Below, piece by piece: positions 37,699 to 47,500 of a stretch of 64,000 nucleotides of DNA. The notes under the pieces were generated by a model. It did no database searches. It worked only from the letters and a program-made list of their open reading frames with translations, and was not told the origin of the DNA. Positions within the stretch are counted from its first letter, which is position 1; each line of letters begins with the position of its first letter. The DNA is from Nitrospirota bacterium (GTDB lineage Bacteria; Nitrospirota; Nitrospiria; Nitrospirales; UBA8639). The stretch spans positions 1 to 64,000 of the forward strand of contig JAALKI010000012.1 in NCBI GenBank assembly GCA_011088105.1, read 5' to 3'. Both the position numbers and the translations under genes were made by a program.

Positions 37699-38010
37699 AT
37701 GAAACATCTTTGTCGTCCATTCCTAGCGGCTACGTTGGTAGCATGCTTCTTGTTTGTGAGTGTGGGCCTATCGGGTCAAGCAACCGCTCATACGCTTCAT
37801 CACGCCCATCATAAAGCCACGACACATGCTAGCCTGCTCTGCTCGTGGGCCTGTTCAGCCGGACAGGTGCTGCAAGCCTTTGAATTTAGTCTACACGGTC
37901 CATTCTTAACCTTCGTTTTCATCAAACCAAAACAGTTCTCTGCAGCCGATCTTGCTGTTGCGTGGACACCCCCTTCCCGCGCGCCTCCCCTGTCTTCCTC
38001 TATATCCTAA
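37699..38010 (+). CDS. Small secreted His-rich protein (DUF2946-like)
   Basis: A 103-residue protein with a signal peptide (AATLVACFLFVSVGLSGQATA), a histidine cluster HTLHHAHHKATTH at residues 31-43, and a Cys pair C48-x3-C52. A moderately hydrophobic stretch follows (GQVLQAFEFSLHGPFLTFVFI), and the tail RAPPLSSS resembles the RxPP ends of DUF2946 proteins found in copper-related operons. It is probably a periplasmic or membrane metal-binding protein. A promoter-like element lies directly upstream; an outer-membrane protein gene follows about 260 bases downstream. Confidence 0.6.
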   Translation: MKHLCRPFLAATLVACFLFVSVGLSGQATAHTLHHAHHKATTHASLLCSWACSAGQVLQAFEFSLHGPFLTFVFIKPKQFSAADLAVAWTPPSRAPPLSSSIS

Positions 38011-38268
38011 AACGTACGATTGGTCTTTCACGATGGCGCTGCCGTCTGTTCCTTGTTGTCATGAGGGACGAGAGCAGGTCAATCGAAGAGCCTGTCTAGC
38101 GTGGATCGATCCTCGCTTGTGGCCAACATATCAACAAGCCCTGGGCATATCGGTGCAGGACGTCTGCCTCTAGTCGGGTCCATCGAGCCACGTGTCAGAA
38201 AACAGCACAGGCTGGGAGCAAGATTAATTCACATCATGAATCGCAGAGTTGTGGAGAGGATACTGAGA

Positions 38269-39408
38269 ATGAAAAAAGTTTTGATGACATTGTTTGTATG
38301 TGGGGTCATGATTATCGGGAGCTGGCAAAGTGGAGACGCCGCATTATTAGATGGTCTATTGAGTGGTGTAGAAGACTCATTAGGGGATCGGCTTGCGAAG
38401 AAAGGTGAAAAGCTCAAGGTTGGAAATTTCTATACGTCAGAAAAGCCCAATGCCCATGGCCCAATTGGCATGATGGGAGATCATACCCACGATAAGGGTG
38501 AGTTCATGTTTACCTATCGATACATGAATATGGATATGGATGGGAATCGAGATGGAACAGATAATGTGTCAGCAAGGGACATTGTGAGTCCAACGGGTGG
38601 TGGCTTCAATGTGACGCCGACGGACATGAGAATGCAGATGCATATGTTTAGCGGCATGTATGGTGTCAACGATACGCTGACTGTGATGGTCATGGTGCCT
38701 TACATCATCAACAGTATGAACCACCTGACTCGCATGGGAGCGAAATTTAAAACGGAATCTGAAGGCGTGGGTGACGTGAAATTGACGTCATTGTGGCGGC
38801 TGTATGCCTTTGAGGCACCAAGCATTGGGGCGCATCGGTTTCATTTGAACTTTGGATTGAGTCTCCCGACCGGGAGCTTTAAAAAGAAAGATGACACATC
38901 ATTGGGAAGAGCCCGTCTTCCATATCCAATGCAATTAGGTTCAGGCACGGTGGATGTTTTGCCCGGTTTGACCTATGGAGGAGAAATGGGAGACGCCGCT
39001 TGGGGATTTCTAGCACTAGGCACTATCAGAATTGGACGGAATACTGCAGGATATTCAAAAGGGAATGCCTATCAGCTTAACCTGTTTGGTTCGTATGCGT
39101 GGACGCGATGGGTGAGTACATCGCTTCGATTCAACTGGTCGGATTGGGGGAATTATGATGGGCGAGACACAGACATTCGGCCTCACCCTGTCATTGCACC
39201 TGAAGACTTTATCTCAACAGCTGACCCTAATCGGCGAGCTGGAGAGCGCTTAGATCTTCTCCCTGGCATTAACCTGTTGTTCCCGGAAATATGGGGACTA
39301 GAAAACCATATCGGTGTTGAAGGTGGTGTGCCGATTTATCAAAACCTGGATGGCCCACAACTTGAAACGGATTGGATTTTTAACGTGGGCTGGCAAGTCG
39401 TGTACTAA
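38269..39408 (+). CDS. Outer-membrane transporter-like protein, Met/His-rich
   Basis: A 379-residue protein with a signal peptide (VLMTLFVCGVMIIGSWQSGDA) and a beta-barrel pattern ending WIFNVGWQVVY. It belongs to the group annotated as MetA-pathway/phenol-degradation-type outer-membrane proteins. An unusual trait is the Met/His-rich N-terminal third: MMGDHTHDKGEFMF, YMNMDMDGN and MRMQMHMFSGMYG. Such residues favour copper or silver binding. ATG 38269 gives a proper signal peptide with GAGAGG upstream. The next gene, encoding a cupredoxin-like protein, begins 68 bases after this stop. Confidence 0.72.
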   Translation: MKKVLMTLFVCGVMIIGSWQSGDAALLDGLLSGVEDSLGDRLAKKGEKLKVGNFYTSEKPNAHGPIGMMGDHTHDKGEFMFTYRYMNMDMDGNRDGTDNVSARDIVSPTGGGFNVTPTDMRMQMHMFSGMYGVNDTLTVMVMVPYIINSMNHLTRMGAKFKTESEGVGDVKLTSLWRLYAFEAPSIGAHRFHLNFGLSLPTGSFKKKDDTSLGRARLPYPMQLGSGTVDVLPGLTYGGEMGDAAWGFLALGTIRIGRNTAGYSKGNAYQLNLFGSYAWTRWVSTSLRFNWSDWGNYDGRDTDIRPHPVIAPEDFISTADPNRRAGERLDLLPGINLLFPEIWGLENHIGVEGGVPIYQNLDGPQLETDWIFNVGWQVVY

Positions 39409-39476
39409 TGTCAAAAATGGCGGAACAGAGTTCACACAGAATAAAGGGTTGGAGGCTCAGAGAAAGGGGCCAACGC

Positions 39477-40280
39477 ATGATGAAATACAGCACAACACTA
39501 GTGACGTTATCCATATTTCTCTTGGGAAGTGTTGGGGTGGGATTTTCCTATGAGGTCACACCCGTCCTCAATGGCGGGACGATTGTGGGCCATGTTGCCT
39601 TTACAGGCGTGCCGCCAACCCCGAAACGATTTGAGGTGAAGAAAACGCCAGAAGTCTGTGGAGAAGAAAGACTCTTAACGAAGGTTGAAGTCAAGGATGG
39701 CGCGTTAAAAGGCGCTGTCCTTGTCTTGGAAGGGGTTGAAAAAGGAAAGCCGTTTGAAGCCAGAAGTTTCAAAGGCACGCCGCCCAATGATGGCGAATTT
39801 CGTTATGGAGAAGGCGCGGCCCTTAATCTGGATGTTCGATTACAGCATTGCAACTTCGGCCCTTTCACAGGTGTGGTGGCCGTTGATCGCCCGGTGCATT
39901 TCATCAATCAGGACATCATCAAGCACACTCTGCATACGTATGTCCTCAAGGGAAAAAATGCGACCATCTTGAAAACGGTCCATAATCAAAACCTGCCAGC
40001 CCATAACGAAAAGATCCACACATTCACACCGAAAAAACTCAAGCATGGGCGCGTTGTGGCCCTCACCTGTGACCGGCATGACTTTATGGAAAACTGGCTG
40101 TATGTGGTGAAAACCCCGTACTTTGCCATCTCTGATCATGAGGGGCAGTTCACCATTGATCGCATTCCACCAGGAGAGTACAAGTTGATTGCATGGCATC
40201 CTGTACTGGGAACGCAAGAACAGGATGTAACCATCAAGGCTGATGGGAACATGGCTTTCAATATCGAGTTTGCAAAATAG
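39477..40280 (+). CDS. Periplasmic cupredoxin-like protein with regulatory beta domain
   Basis: A 267-residue secreted protein: signal peptide residues 1-24, then a domain with NFGPF...VHFINQDIIKHTLHTY and CDRHDFMENWLYV. The set His150 plus Cys198, His201 and Met204 has the same C-x2-H-x2-M spacing as the blue-copper protein at 21207-21665, so a type-1 copper site is likely. The last 60 residues (GQFTIDRIPPGEYKLIAWHP) match the carboxypeptidase-regulatory-like beta domain. The family resembles methylamine-utilisation-type periplasmic proteins. AAAGGGG precedes ATG 39477. Context with Met/His-rich and His-rich neighbours supports copper handling or copper-based electron transfer. Confidence 0.72.
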   Translation: MMKYSTTLVTLSIFLLGSVGVGFSYEVTPVLNGGTIVGHVAFTGVPPTPKRFEVKKTPEVCGEERLLTKVEVKDGALKGAVLVLEGVEKGKPFEARSFKGTPPNDGEFRYGEGAALNLDVRLQHCNFGPFTGVVAVDRPVHFINQDIIKHTLHTYVLKGKNATILKTVHNQNLPAHNEKIHTFTPKKLKHGRVVALTCDRHDFMENWLYVVKTPYFAISDHEGQFTIDRIPPGEYKLIAWHPVLGTQEQDVTIKADGNMAFNIEFAK

Positions 40281-40570
40281 ACAGGAATAGTCCGTGAGGA
40301 GATTCCTCGGCAGCAGGTTCCAACGGACTTGTCAGGCCAAGCCTGTCTGTGAAATACGCGGGCGATTTGGCCTCAGCTGATTAAACAACCCACCGCACCG
40401 AAATCTTGAGGTGAACACGAGCTGCAGACACCTATCAAGCGCTTTCCATCCACTCACGTGTCGTATACCATAAGGGTCCGAGAATAGGTCACGAGTATTG
40501 CCCGTATCTCTAGAGTATTGCTGTGGAGGGATGAGAAGCTGAATAAGCTGGATTGAAGAGGAGAATATGT

Positions 40571-41623
40571 ATGCTATCAACAAAAGGCTACGCCGCCATG
40601 AGCGCCGGAGCCGTCCTGCAACCATTTACCTTTACCCGGCGGATGGTGGGGCCACATGACATACTCATCAAAATACGCTATTGCGGGATTTGCCATTCTG
40701 ATATTCATCAAGTGAAAGACGAGTGGGGTGGATCAATCTATCCCATGGTGCCTGGGCATGAAATTGTCGGAACCGTGATCCAGGTCGGGTCAGATGTCAC
40801 AAAGTTTCATGAAGGAGAAACCGTTGGGGTTGGCTGTTTTGTCGACTCCTGTCGTACCTGTGCCTCTTGTACTCAAGGGCTTGAACAATATTGTGAAGAA
40901 GGCATGACATTAACCTACAACGGCCACGACAAAAACGGTGATCCCACTTATGGCGGCTACTCAAGCCAAATTGTTGTGGATGAACAGTATGGACTTAAGA
41001 TTCCTCAAGCGCTGTCGCTCGAAGGGGTGGCACCGCTTCTCTGTGCGGGAATTACAACATATTCCCCGCTGCGACAATGGGGTATAGGGAAAGGCCATAA
41101 ACTAGCTGTGGTTGGGTTAGGAGGCCTCGGCCACATGGCCGTCAAATTAGGCTATGCCTTAGGGGCCGATGTGACTGTCTTCAGCCAATCCGAAAAGAAG
41201 CGAGACGATGCGAAACGGCTTGGAGCGATAGACTATGCAGCCACCGCGCAAGAGGGCGCATTTGCACGTTTCTCACGCACGTTTGACTTCATCATTGATA
41301 CGATTTCAGCGCCACATGACTACAATGCCTATCTTGACTTACTCAAAACCGATGGGACGCTGATCCTCGTGGGAGTTCCTGACCAACCAATCTCCATCGA
41401 AGCCTTCTCACTGATCTTGCGTCGCCGTCGTGTGGTGGGCTCACTGATTGGGGGCATTCAAGAAACCCAGGAGATGTTGGACTTCTGTGGCGAACAAGGC
41501 ATTGTGTCCGATGTGGAAGTGATTCAACTATCGCAGATCAATGAGGCCTACGACCGGATCATTCGTGGTGATGTCCGGTTTCGGTTCGTCATTGACCTAG
41601 AGGCGTCCAATGGCTGTTTCTAA
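40571..41623 (+). CDS. Zinc-dependent alcohol dehydrogenase
   Basis: A 350-residue NAD(P)-dependent medium-chain dehydrogenase of the cinnamyl/YahK-type alcohol dehydrogenase group. It has the catalytic zinc site (CGICHSD, GHE and a later Cys), the structural zinc lobe with four cysteines (CRTCASCTQGLEQYC), and the Rossmann motif VVGLGGLGHMAVKLG. ATG 40571 is set by an AGGAG ribosome site; a TTG six codons earlier was not preferred. It probably reduces aldehydes with NADPH. It is convergent with metF, with only six bases between the ends. Confidence 0.9.
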   Translation: MLSTKGYAAMSAGAVLQPFTFTRRMVGPHDILIKIRYCGICHSDIHQVKDEWGGSIYPMVPGHEIVGTVIQVGSDVTKFHEGETVGVGCFVDSCRTCASCTQGLEQYCEEGMTLTYNGHDKNGDPTYGGYSSQIVVDEQYGLKIPQALSLEGVAPLLCAGITTYSPLRQWGIGKGHKLAVVGLGGLGHMAVKLGYALGADVTVFSQSEKKRDDAKRLGAIDYAATAQEGAFARFSRTFDFIIDTISAPHDYNAYLDLLKTDGTLILVGVPDQPISIEAFSLILRRRRVVGSLIGGIQETQEMLDFCGEQGIVSDVEVIQLSQINEAYDRIIRGDVRFRFVIDLEASNGCF

Positions 41624-41629
41624 GGGCAT

Positions 41630-42520
41630 TTAGCGTTGCAACATGTCAGACGTCTGAATGCCCAGCGCATCGTAGATATGGAGTGTGGCCTTGGATTTAT
41701 TCAGGGTATAGAGGTGAATGCCTTTGACACGGTTGTCGATGAGATCTAGCACTTGCTCGGTGGCCCAGTGAATCCCAACCTTTTCCGCCTGCTCATCACT
41801 GTCAGCCCTGGCAATGGCGCGTAAGAGTTTGGCGGGGAACCGTGCGCCCAGCGCGAGCTCAGCCATCCGAGTCATCCCTTTGGCAGACGTGATCGGCATA
41901 ATCCCTGCGATGATAGGAATATGAATGCCTGCCAGTTCGCATCGTTCACAAAAATCATAAAAATCGCGATTATCAAAAAACAATTGCGTGCAAAGGTAAT
42001 CTGCGCCCGCGTCCACTTTTCGTTTTAAATGGTCAATTTCCTGTAATCGATTAGGCGTATCGGGATGCCCTTCTGGGAAGCAAGCCGTTCCCACGCCCAT
42101 GTTAGGAAAATGTTGTTTAATAAAAGACACCAGGTCGGCTGCATATGGAAATCCCCCGGCTTGGGGCACAAAACGAGTTTCTCCTTTCGGGGGATCCCCA
42201 CGCAACGCCATAATATTCTGAATGCCGCTTGCCTGATATTTCTCTAGAATTTGGAATATTTCATCTTGCGTAGAACCCACGCACGTCAAATGAGAGACTA
42301 TCGTTAGGCTGGTTTCTTGTTGAAGCTTCACGACCAAATCATGCGTACGCTCACGCGTTGAGCCACCGGCGCCGTACGTCACACTGACATACGCGGGTTT
42401 GAGGGGGGCCAACTGCTGAATAGACTGAAAGAGCTCCAGAGAAGCCATTTCGGTTTTGGGAGGGAAAAACTCAAAACTAATAGCTGGACAATGACGTTGA
42501 AACACTTGAGCAATGTGCAT
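41630..42520 (-). CDS. metF: Methylenetetrahydrofolate reductase
   Basis: A 296-residue flavoprotein that reduces 5,10-methylene-THF to 5-methyl-THF for methionine synthesis. It shows SFEFFPPKTE near the N-terminus, VSVTYGAGGSTRERT, HLTCVGST, NIMALRGDPP and the FDNRDFYDFCERC segment. Length and order match bacterial MetF. The frame is open to 42625, but ATG 42520 has AAGGAAG upstream and gives the normal start. Together with metK and ahcY it completes much of the methyl cycle, though it lies in a separate unit. Confidence 0.95.
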   Translation of the reverse strand: MHIAQVFQRHCPAISFEFFPPKTEMASLELFQSIQQLAPLKPAYVSVTYGAGGSTRERTHDLVVKLQQETSLTIVSHLTCVGSTQDEIFQILEKYQASGIQNIMALRGDPPKGETRFVPQAGGFPYAADLVSFIKQHFPNMGVGTACFPEGHPDTPNRLQEIDHLKRKVDAGADYLCTQLFFDNRDFYDFCERCELAGIHIPIIAGIMPITSAKGMTRMAELALGARFPAKLLRAIARADSDEQAEKVGIHWATEQVLDLIDNRVKGIHLYTLNKSKATLHIYDALGIQTSDMLQR

Positions 42521-42702
42521 GAAAACTTCCTTACAGCCGCAGTCGAACGTGTTAGGGGGATGTACGTGGGGAGTTATTCTTACAAAACCTGATAGGGGGG
42601 ATGCAACCCCTAGAGCCAAATCCATCTCGTGGCGACCACTGATCTCAGATAGCTGTCTAGCAATTCGAACATGACCACGTTACAGTGGCGGCTTCTCTCA
42701 TA

Positions 42703-44022
42703 ATGGTTCCAATGAAGCCACCTACTCCTCATTCTTTCCCAACCCGCACACGCTGGGTCATTCTCAGCCTTCTCCTAGTAATAAGTATTATTACCTATAT
42801 TGATCGGGTCAATATTTCCGTCACCGCGCGCCACATGATGCCGGCGTTGGGGCTGACTAACATGCAAATGGGACAAATTTTTTCTGCCTTTGTGTTGGGA
42901 TATGCCTTGTGCCAGATCCCAGGAGGATGGCTCGGTGACCGCTGGGGGGCTCGGCGAGTGCTCACGGGGGCAGTGATCTGGTGGTCGATTTTTACGGCGG
43001 TGACCGCGTTGGCGCCCACTTTGCCGATTGTCGATCTCTTGGGGGTGATGGGGTCGTTAATCCTGGTGCGATTTCTTATTGGCGTGGGGGAAGCTGCGGC
43101 ACTGCCGAATTTTAATCGGGCGGTTGCCAATTGGCTAGGACCACATGAACGCGGGATCGGCATTGGCATTGCCATCGGAGGCATTGGCATCGGGTCGGCC
43201 ATCACCCCACCACTCACAGCCTGGATTATGGTGAATTTCGGATGGCAAATGGCTTTTTATGCTGCCGGTGCACTTGGACTTATCATGGCCGCAGTGTGGT
43301 TTTGGTATGCCACCGATCATCCAAGTGATCACCCCCATGTGAATGCATCGGAACTGGCGTTGATTCAAGGTGACCCCACGCTTCAGACACACAACATTCC
43401 CAAAGGGGTTCCTTGGAAAGCAATCTTCCGTACCCCCACTGTCTGGTGGTTGGTTCTCAGTTATACCTGCTTGGGGTATGTGGCCTACATTTACATGTCG
43501 TGGTTTTATTTATATTTGGTGAATGTTCGCGGATTTGACGTCTTGCGGGGAGCGGTCTTTGCCTCCGGCCCATTTCTCGCCATGATGGTGTTTTGCCCCT
43601 TCGGGGGATGGGTGACAGACCAACTCACTAAAAAGTATGGCATGAATCGAGGCCGGAGTTATGTGGGGGGATTGGGGATGGGGCTCGCTGCACTGTCGAT
43701 TGTTTGGGGCGCGTACAGTGAACAGCCGCTGGTAGCTATTGGCCTGCTGTCGTTGGGTGCGGGATGGCTCTATTTCACCGTTGGAGCGTTCTGGAGTTCG
43801 ACCGTCGATTTATCCAAACCCTATGCCGGAACCCTGTCCGGTCTTATGAACACTGGAGCTAATTTGGGCGGCACGTTGTCCCCTACGCTGACGCCTTGGT
43901 TAGCCGACCAATTTGGATGGAATGCCGCGCTTGGCATGGCTGCCATGGTGACATTGCTGGGGGCGTTCTGTTGGGGAAAAATTCGTCCAGGAGATGGGCT
44001 GCAGCCAACAAACAGAGAGTAA
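42703..44022 (+). CDS. MFS transporter, anion:cation symporter type
   Basis: A 439-residue major facilitator superfamily protein with twelve predicted helices. ITYIDRVNISVTARHMMPALGLT in helix one and its loop, and GGWLGDRWGARRVL between helices two and three, are typical of the anion:cation symporter (ACS) branch that moves organic acids such as glucarate or phthalate. GVGEAAALPNFNRAVANWLGPHERGIGIGI is the helix-4/5 region. The substrate is unknown. The start is uncertain: ATG 42703 is used; GTG 42685 and ATG 42712 are also in frame and none has a clear ribosome site. Confidence 0.88.
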   Translation: MVPMKPPTPHSFPTRTRWVILSLLLVISIITYIDRVNISVTARHMMPALGLTNMQMGQIFSAFVLGYALCQIPGGWLGDRWGARRVLTGAVIWWSIFTAVTALAPTLPIVDLLGVMGSLILVRFLIGVGEAAALPNFNRAVANWLGPHERGIGIGIAIGGIGIGSAITPPLTAWIMVNFGWQMAFYAAGALGLIMAAVWFWYATDHPSDHPHVNASELALIQGDPTLQTHNIPKGVPWKAIFRTPTVWWLVLSYTCLGYVAYIYMSWFYLYLVNVRGFDVLRGAVFASGPFLAMMVFCPFGGWVTDQLTKKYGMNRGRSYVGGLGMGLAALSIVWGAYSEQPLVAIGLLSLGAGWLYFTVGAFWSSTVDLSKPYAGTLSGLMNTGANLGGTLSPTLTPWLADQFGWNAALGMAAMVTLLGAFCWGKIRPGDGLQPTNRE

Positions 44023-44549
44023 GTTAGGTGTGTCAGATTGCTTGATTGCCAAAGAATTTGTTGGAATAGATCGAGAAACCACGTGTTTTTCTGAAGAATC
44101 GGAACAGTTAGATTAGTGATATACTGCTGTTTATCTTCTCTTAACAATTCTCCTAATCCAAACAGATACACCGTTGTATCCTCTGAGATACATTTAATTT
44201 GACGAGCGCGCCATAGCCCTAATGACTGGTTGGAACTGGTTTCTGAGCCGTCGTTCATTTACCAATCTGTTTCTTAACCCCCTCTTTCCCTGTATCGGAT
44301 CAGATACAATTTGACCATCCCACGCGAGTTTCTGGCCAATCGCCAATTATCCGGTTCAGCGAAGAAAAGCACGTCCCCGTAGGCCACAGCACACGCTGTA
44401 GAGGCTGAATCCCAGAGCTGCCCGCCCTGGTCTGAGATTTGCGTATAGGTATGCCGACATGCGCGTGGCCTCACACAGAGATACTCCCGAACTAGGAACA
44501 CGCAGCAATGGAGCAGCGATCTTGGATAATCCTCTGCAAGGAGTTGGAC
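44023..44549. other. Intergenic region before the RHS gene
   Basis: About 530 bases without a confident gene. On the minus strand, 44274-44505 encodes a stretch that looks protein-like (TYTQISDQGGQLWDSASTACAV... then YGDVLFFAEPDNWRLARNSRG), ending at a stop at 44274. Its open frame continues into the RHS gene only as a shadow. A second minus-strand frame from ATG 44258 runs into the MFS gene. Either could be a remnant of a lost gene; neither is firm. Confidence 0.3.
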
Positions 44550-47500
44550 ATGACATGCCTCTTTCCTTATAAACGTCTCCTCTTCTTCATCTTCCTCCTG
44601 GTGTTTCTGAATCTGGGGGGCATGCAGGGCCTCGCCCAAGAAACGGATCAAGAGGTACCGGTGGCATCGGTGGGGGGCGAAGTCCGCGCGGACCTGTTCA
44701 CCGGGACCGCCACCACCAGTATTCCCATTGACGTGCCACCTGGTCGAGGTGGGGTACACCCCGACTTGGCCTTGGTCTATGGCTCGGCCAATGGGAATGG
44801 CTGGCTGGGCATGGGCTGGAAACTCGAGAAGGGCGTGATTGAACGCCAGACGAAGTTTGGGGTGGATTACAGCGGCGATGCCTACGTCTTCCGGCTCTCC
44901 GGGATTAATGTAGAACTGGTGAATATCGGGGATGACGAATACCGGGCAAAAGTGGAAGGAGGCTTTACCCGAGTCCAGAAACTCACGGCGAGTGATGGCC
45001 GGCCGTACTTTATGGCCACGGACAAGACCGGGAAGAAATTTTACTTCGGGCAAGAAGCCAATACCCGCGCGGCGAAACCCGATGATGCTGACCAGATCTT
45101 TCGCTGGTGTTTGGATCGGGTGGAAGATCCGCATGGTAATTATATGACATTAAGTTATACCCAAGACCAGGGGCAAACCTACCAAGCGCGGATTGATTAT
45201 ACGGGGCATGGGAGCCTTGCTCCCAGTAACAGCGTGATTTTTCACCTCGAAGATCGCCCAGATGCTCCCCCGATGTATGTGCCGAACTTTCTGATGAAGA
45301 CGGCAAAGAGGCTAAAAACCATTGAAGTCCGAGCCAATGACAGCCTCGTGCGGGCGTATGCGCTGAACTATGTAAACACCGGGGGCACTAACAGATCTTT
45401 ACTCAGCATCATCCAACAGTTTGGAAAGGATGCATTGGTTGATGGAACGGGAGCTGTCGTGGAGGGAACAGGGCTTCCCCCAATTAGTTTGACAAATAAA
45501 CTTATCACAGACGACGGGACGTTTGCTTCGACTATTGCGACAGTGCATTCGGCAACGTCATATGGCTCGATCTGGAAGACGTGGCAACTGGCGGATGTCA
45601 ATGGCGATGGGTTGGCGGACATGGTGGCCTCGCGGTTGGGCACTAACCAAGGGTGGCGCTCGAGTGTCGCTTTGGTAAATGGTACCCCACTCTTATTGGA
45701 AACCATTGCCAATGGCCTTGGAGGTTCCACTACTATTGAGTATACCCCCTCGACGCAGTACGCCAATACGCAACTCCCCTATCCGGTGCAGACGGTGAGT
45801 GCCATCACGACTGATGATGGGAATAGCCACGTGGCCACCAGTACGTATACCTACGAGGGCGGCTTCCATCATCTCGGAGAGCGGGACTTCCGGGGGTTTG
45901 CGCATGTGACCGTGACCGGACCGGCCGGGCCGTCGGGGGAACAAACTCTCACCGAGACGTGGTTCCATCAAGGTAATGATACGGAGGTGGACGTGAATAC
46001 CCCCAACGTCCCCAATGGGTATTTGAAAGGCGCACCCTATCGCACCCAAGTCACGGATGCACAAGGGAATTTGTATACCCAAACTCTCACCACCTACACG
46101 GCCGATGATGACGGCGCGGCGCCCTTCTTCAGTCCCCCCGCCTCCGTGGTGACCGACATCTGTGATGGCAACGGGTGTTCGCGCCAGACGCGCACGGATT
46201 ACACCTACGATGTCTATGGCAATGTGATTGAGGAGTATCAATACGGTGACGTGAGCGAGAGTGCCGATGATCGCACTGTCGTGCGGACCTTTGCGCCGAA
46301 TACGACTGACTGGATTCTCGGCTTGCCCACCCAAGAGACCCTCTCCCAAGGCCTGGGCACCGGCGGGTCTCAATTGGCGCAAAGTGACTTCTACTACGAC
46401 GGCACCACGAGCTGTACCGTGGCTTCGACCAACCAACTTCCCACCAAGGGCCAGCTCACCCGTGTGGTGAACTGGCTCAACGGCGGGAGTTCACCGGAGA
46501 CCCGCATGGCGTATGACGGGATGGGCAATGTGGTGTGTACGCGTGATGCGTTGGGCCACACCACCACGATGACGTATGGCAGCTCGGGCACCTTTGCCAC
46601 GGCCGTGACCAACCCCCTCGGCCATCGCACCACCACCCAGTATTACGGCGTTAATGACGTGCCCATGGACACGGGGCTGTATGGACAAGTCAAACAGGTG
46701 ACCGACCCCAATGGGGCCGTGGTGACCAGCAAGTACGATGCCTTAGGCCGGCGGACTCGCGTCACTCAACCCGATGGCTTCTGGACCACCACGAGCTATG
46801 TGGCCTTTGGCACGGTCGGGAGTCAACATGTGCGGAGTGACTCGCCACTCGGCCTCTCCATCTGGACCTATTTCGATGGCTTGGGTCGGACGATGACCAC
46901 GAAGAGTACCGGGACAGATAGCAAGATCATTGTGTCCAACACGGACTATGATGTCCGCGGGGCGGTGACGCGCAGCAGCACGCCGTATTTTGAAACAGGA
47001 GGCACGCCGCTCTGGAGTACCAACACCTACGACCCGATGGGCCGGGTGGTGCAGACCACTAACCCCGATGGCTCTCGTGGGCTCACCTGTCATGATGACG
47101 GGGTCTCAGTGAGTCTTGATGCCAATGACCATCGGAAACGGGTAACCCGCGATGCCTATGGGCGCGTACAAACCGTGCAGGAATATACCGGCACCTACAC
47201 GACCTGTAACACCGCCGTGAGCACCCCCTATAGCACCACCACCTATCAGTACGATGGCCTGGGGAATCTGGTGACCCTCACGGATACCCAAGGCAATGTC
47301 TCGACCATGACGTATGATACCCTCTCTCGGAAAATCGCCATGCATGATCCCGACATGGGGGATTGGACGTATGTCTATGATGTCAATGGGAATCTCACTC
47401 TCCAGACTGATGCCAAAGGCCAAACCATCCATTTCCACTACGATGTCCTGAACCGCCGCATCCAAAAAGACTACAGCACGGTCAAAGCTATAGGCGCCGG

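Noticed and set aside
43821..44258. 145-codon minus-strand frame overlapping the MFS gene end
   Set aside because: Half of it is antisense to the transporter; the upstream half is unrecognised and may be chance.
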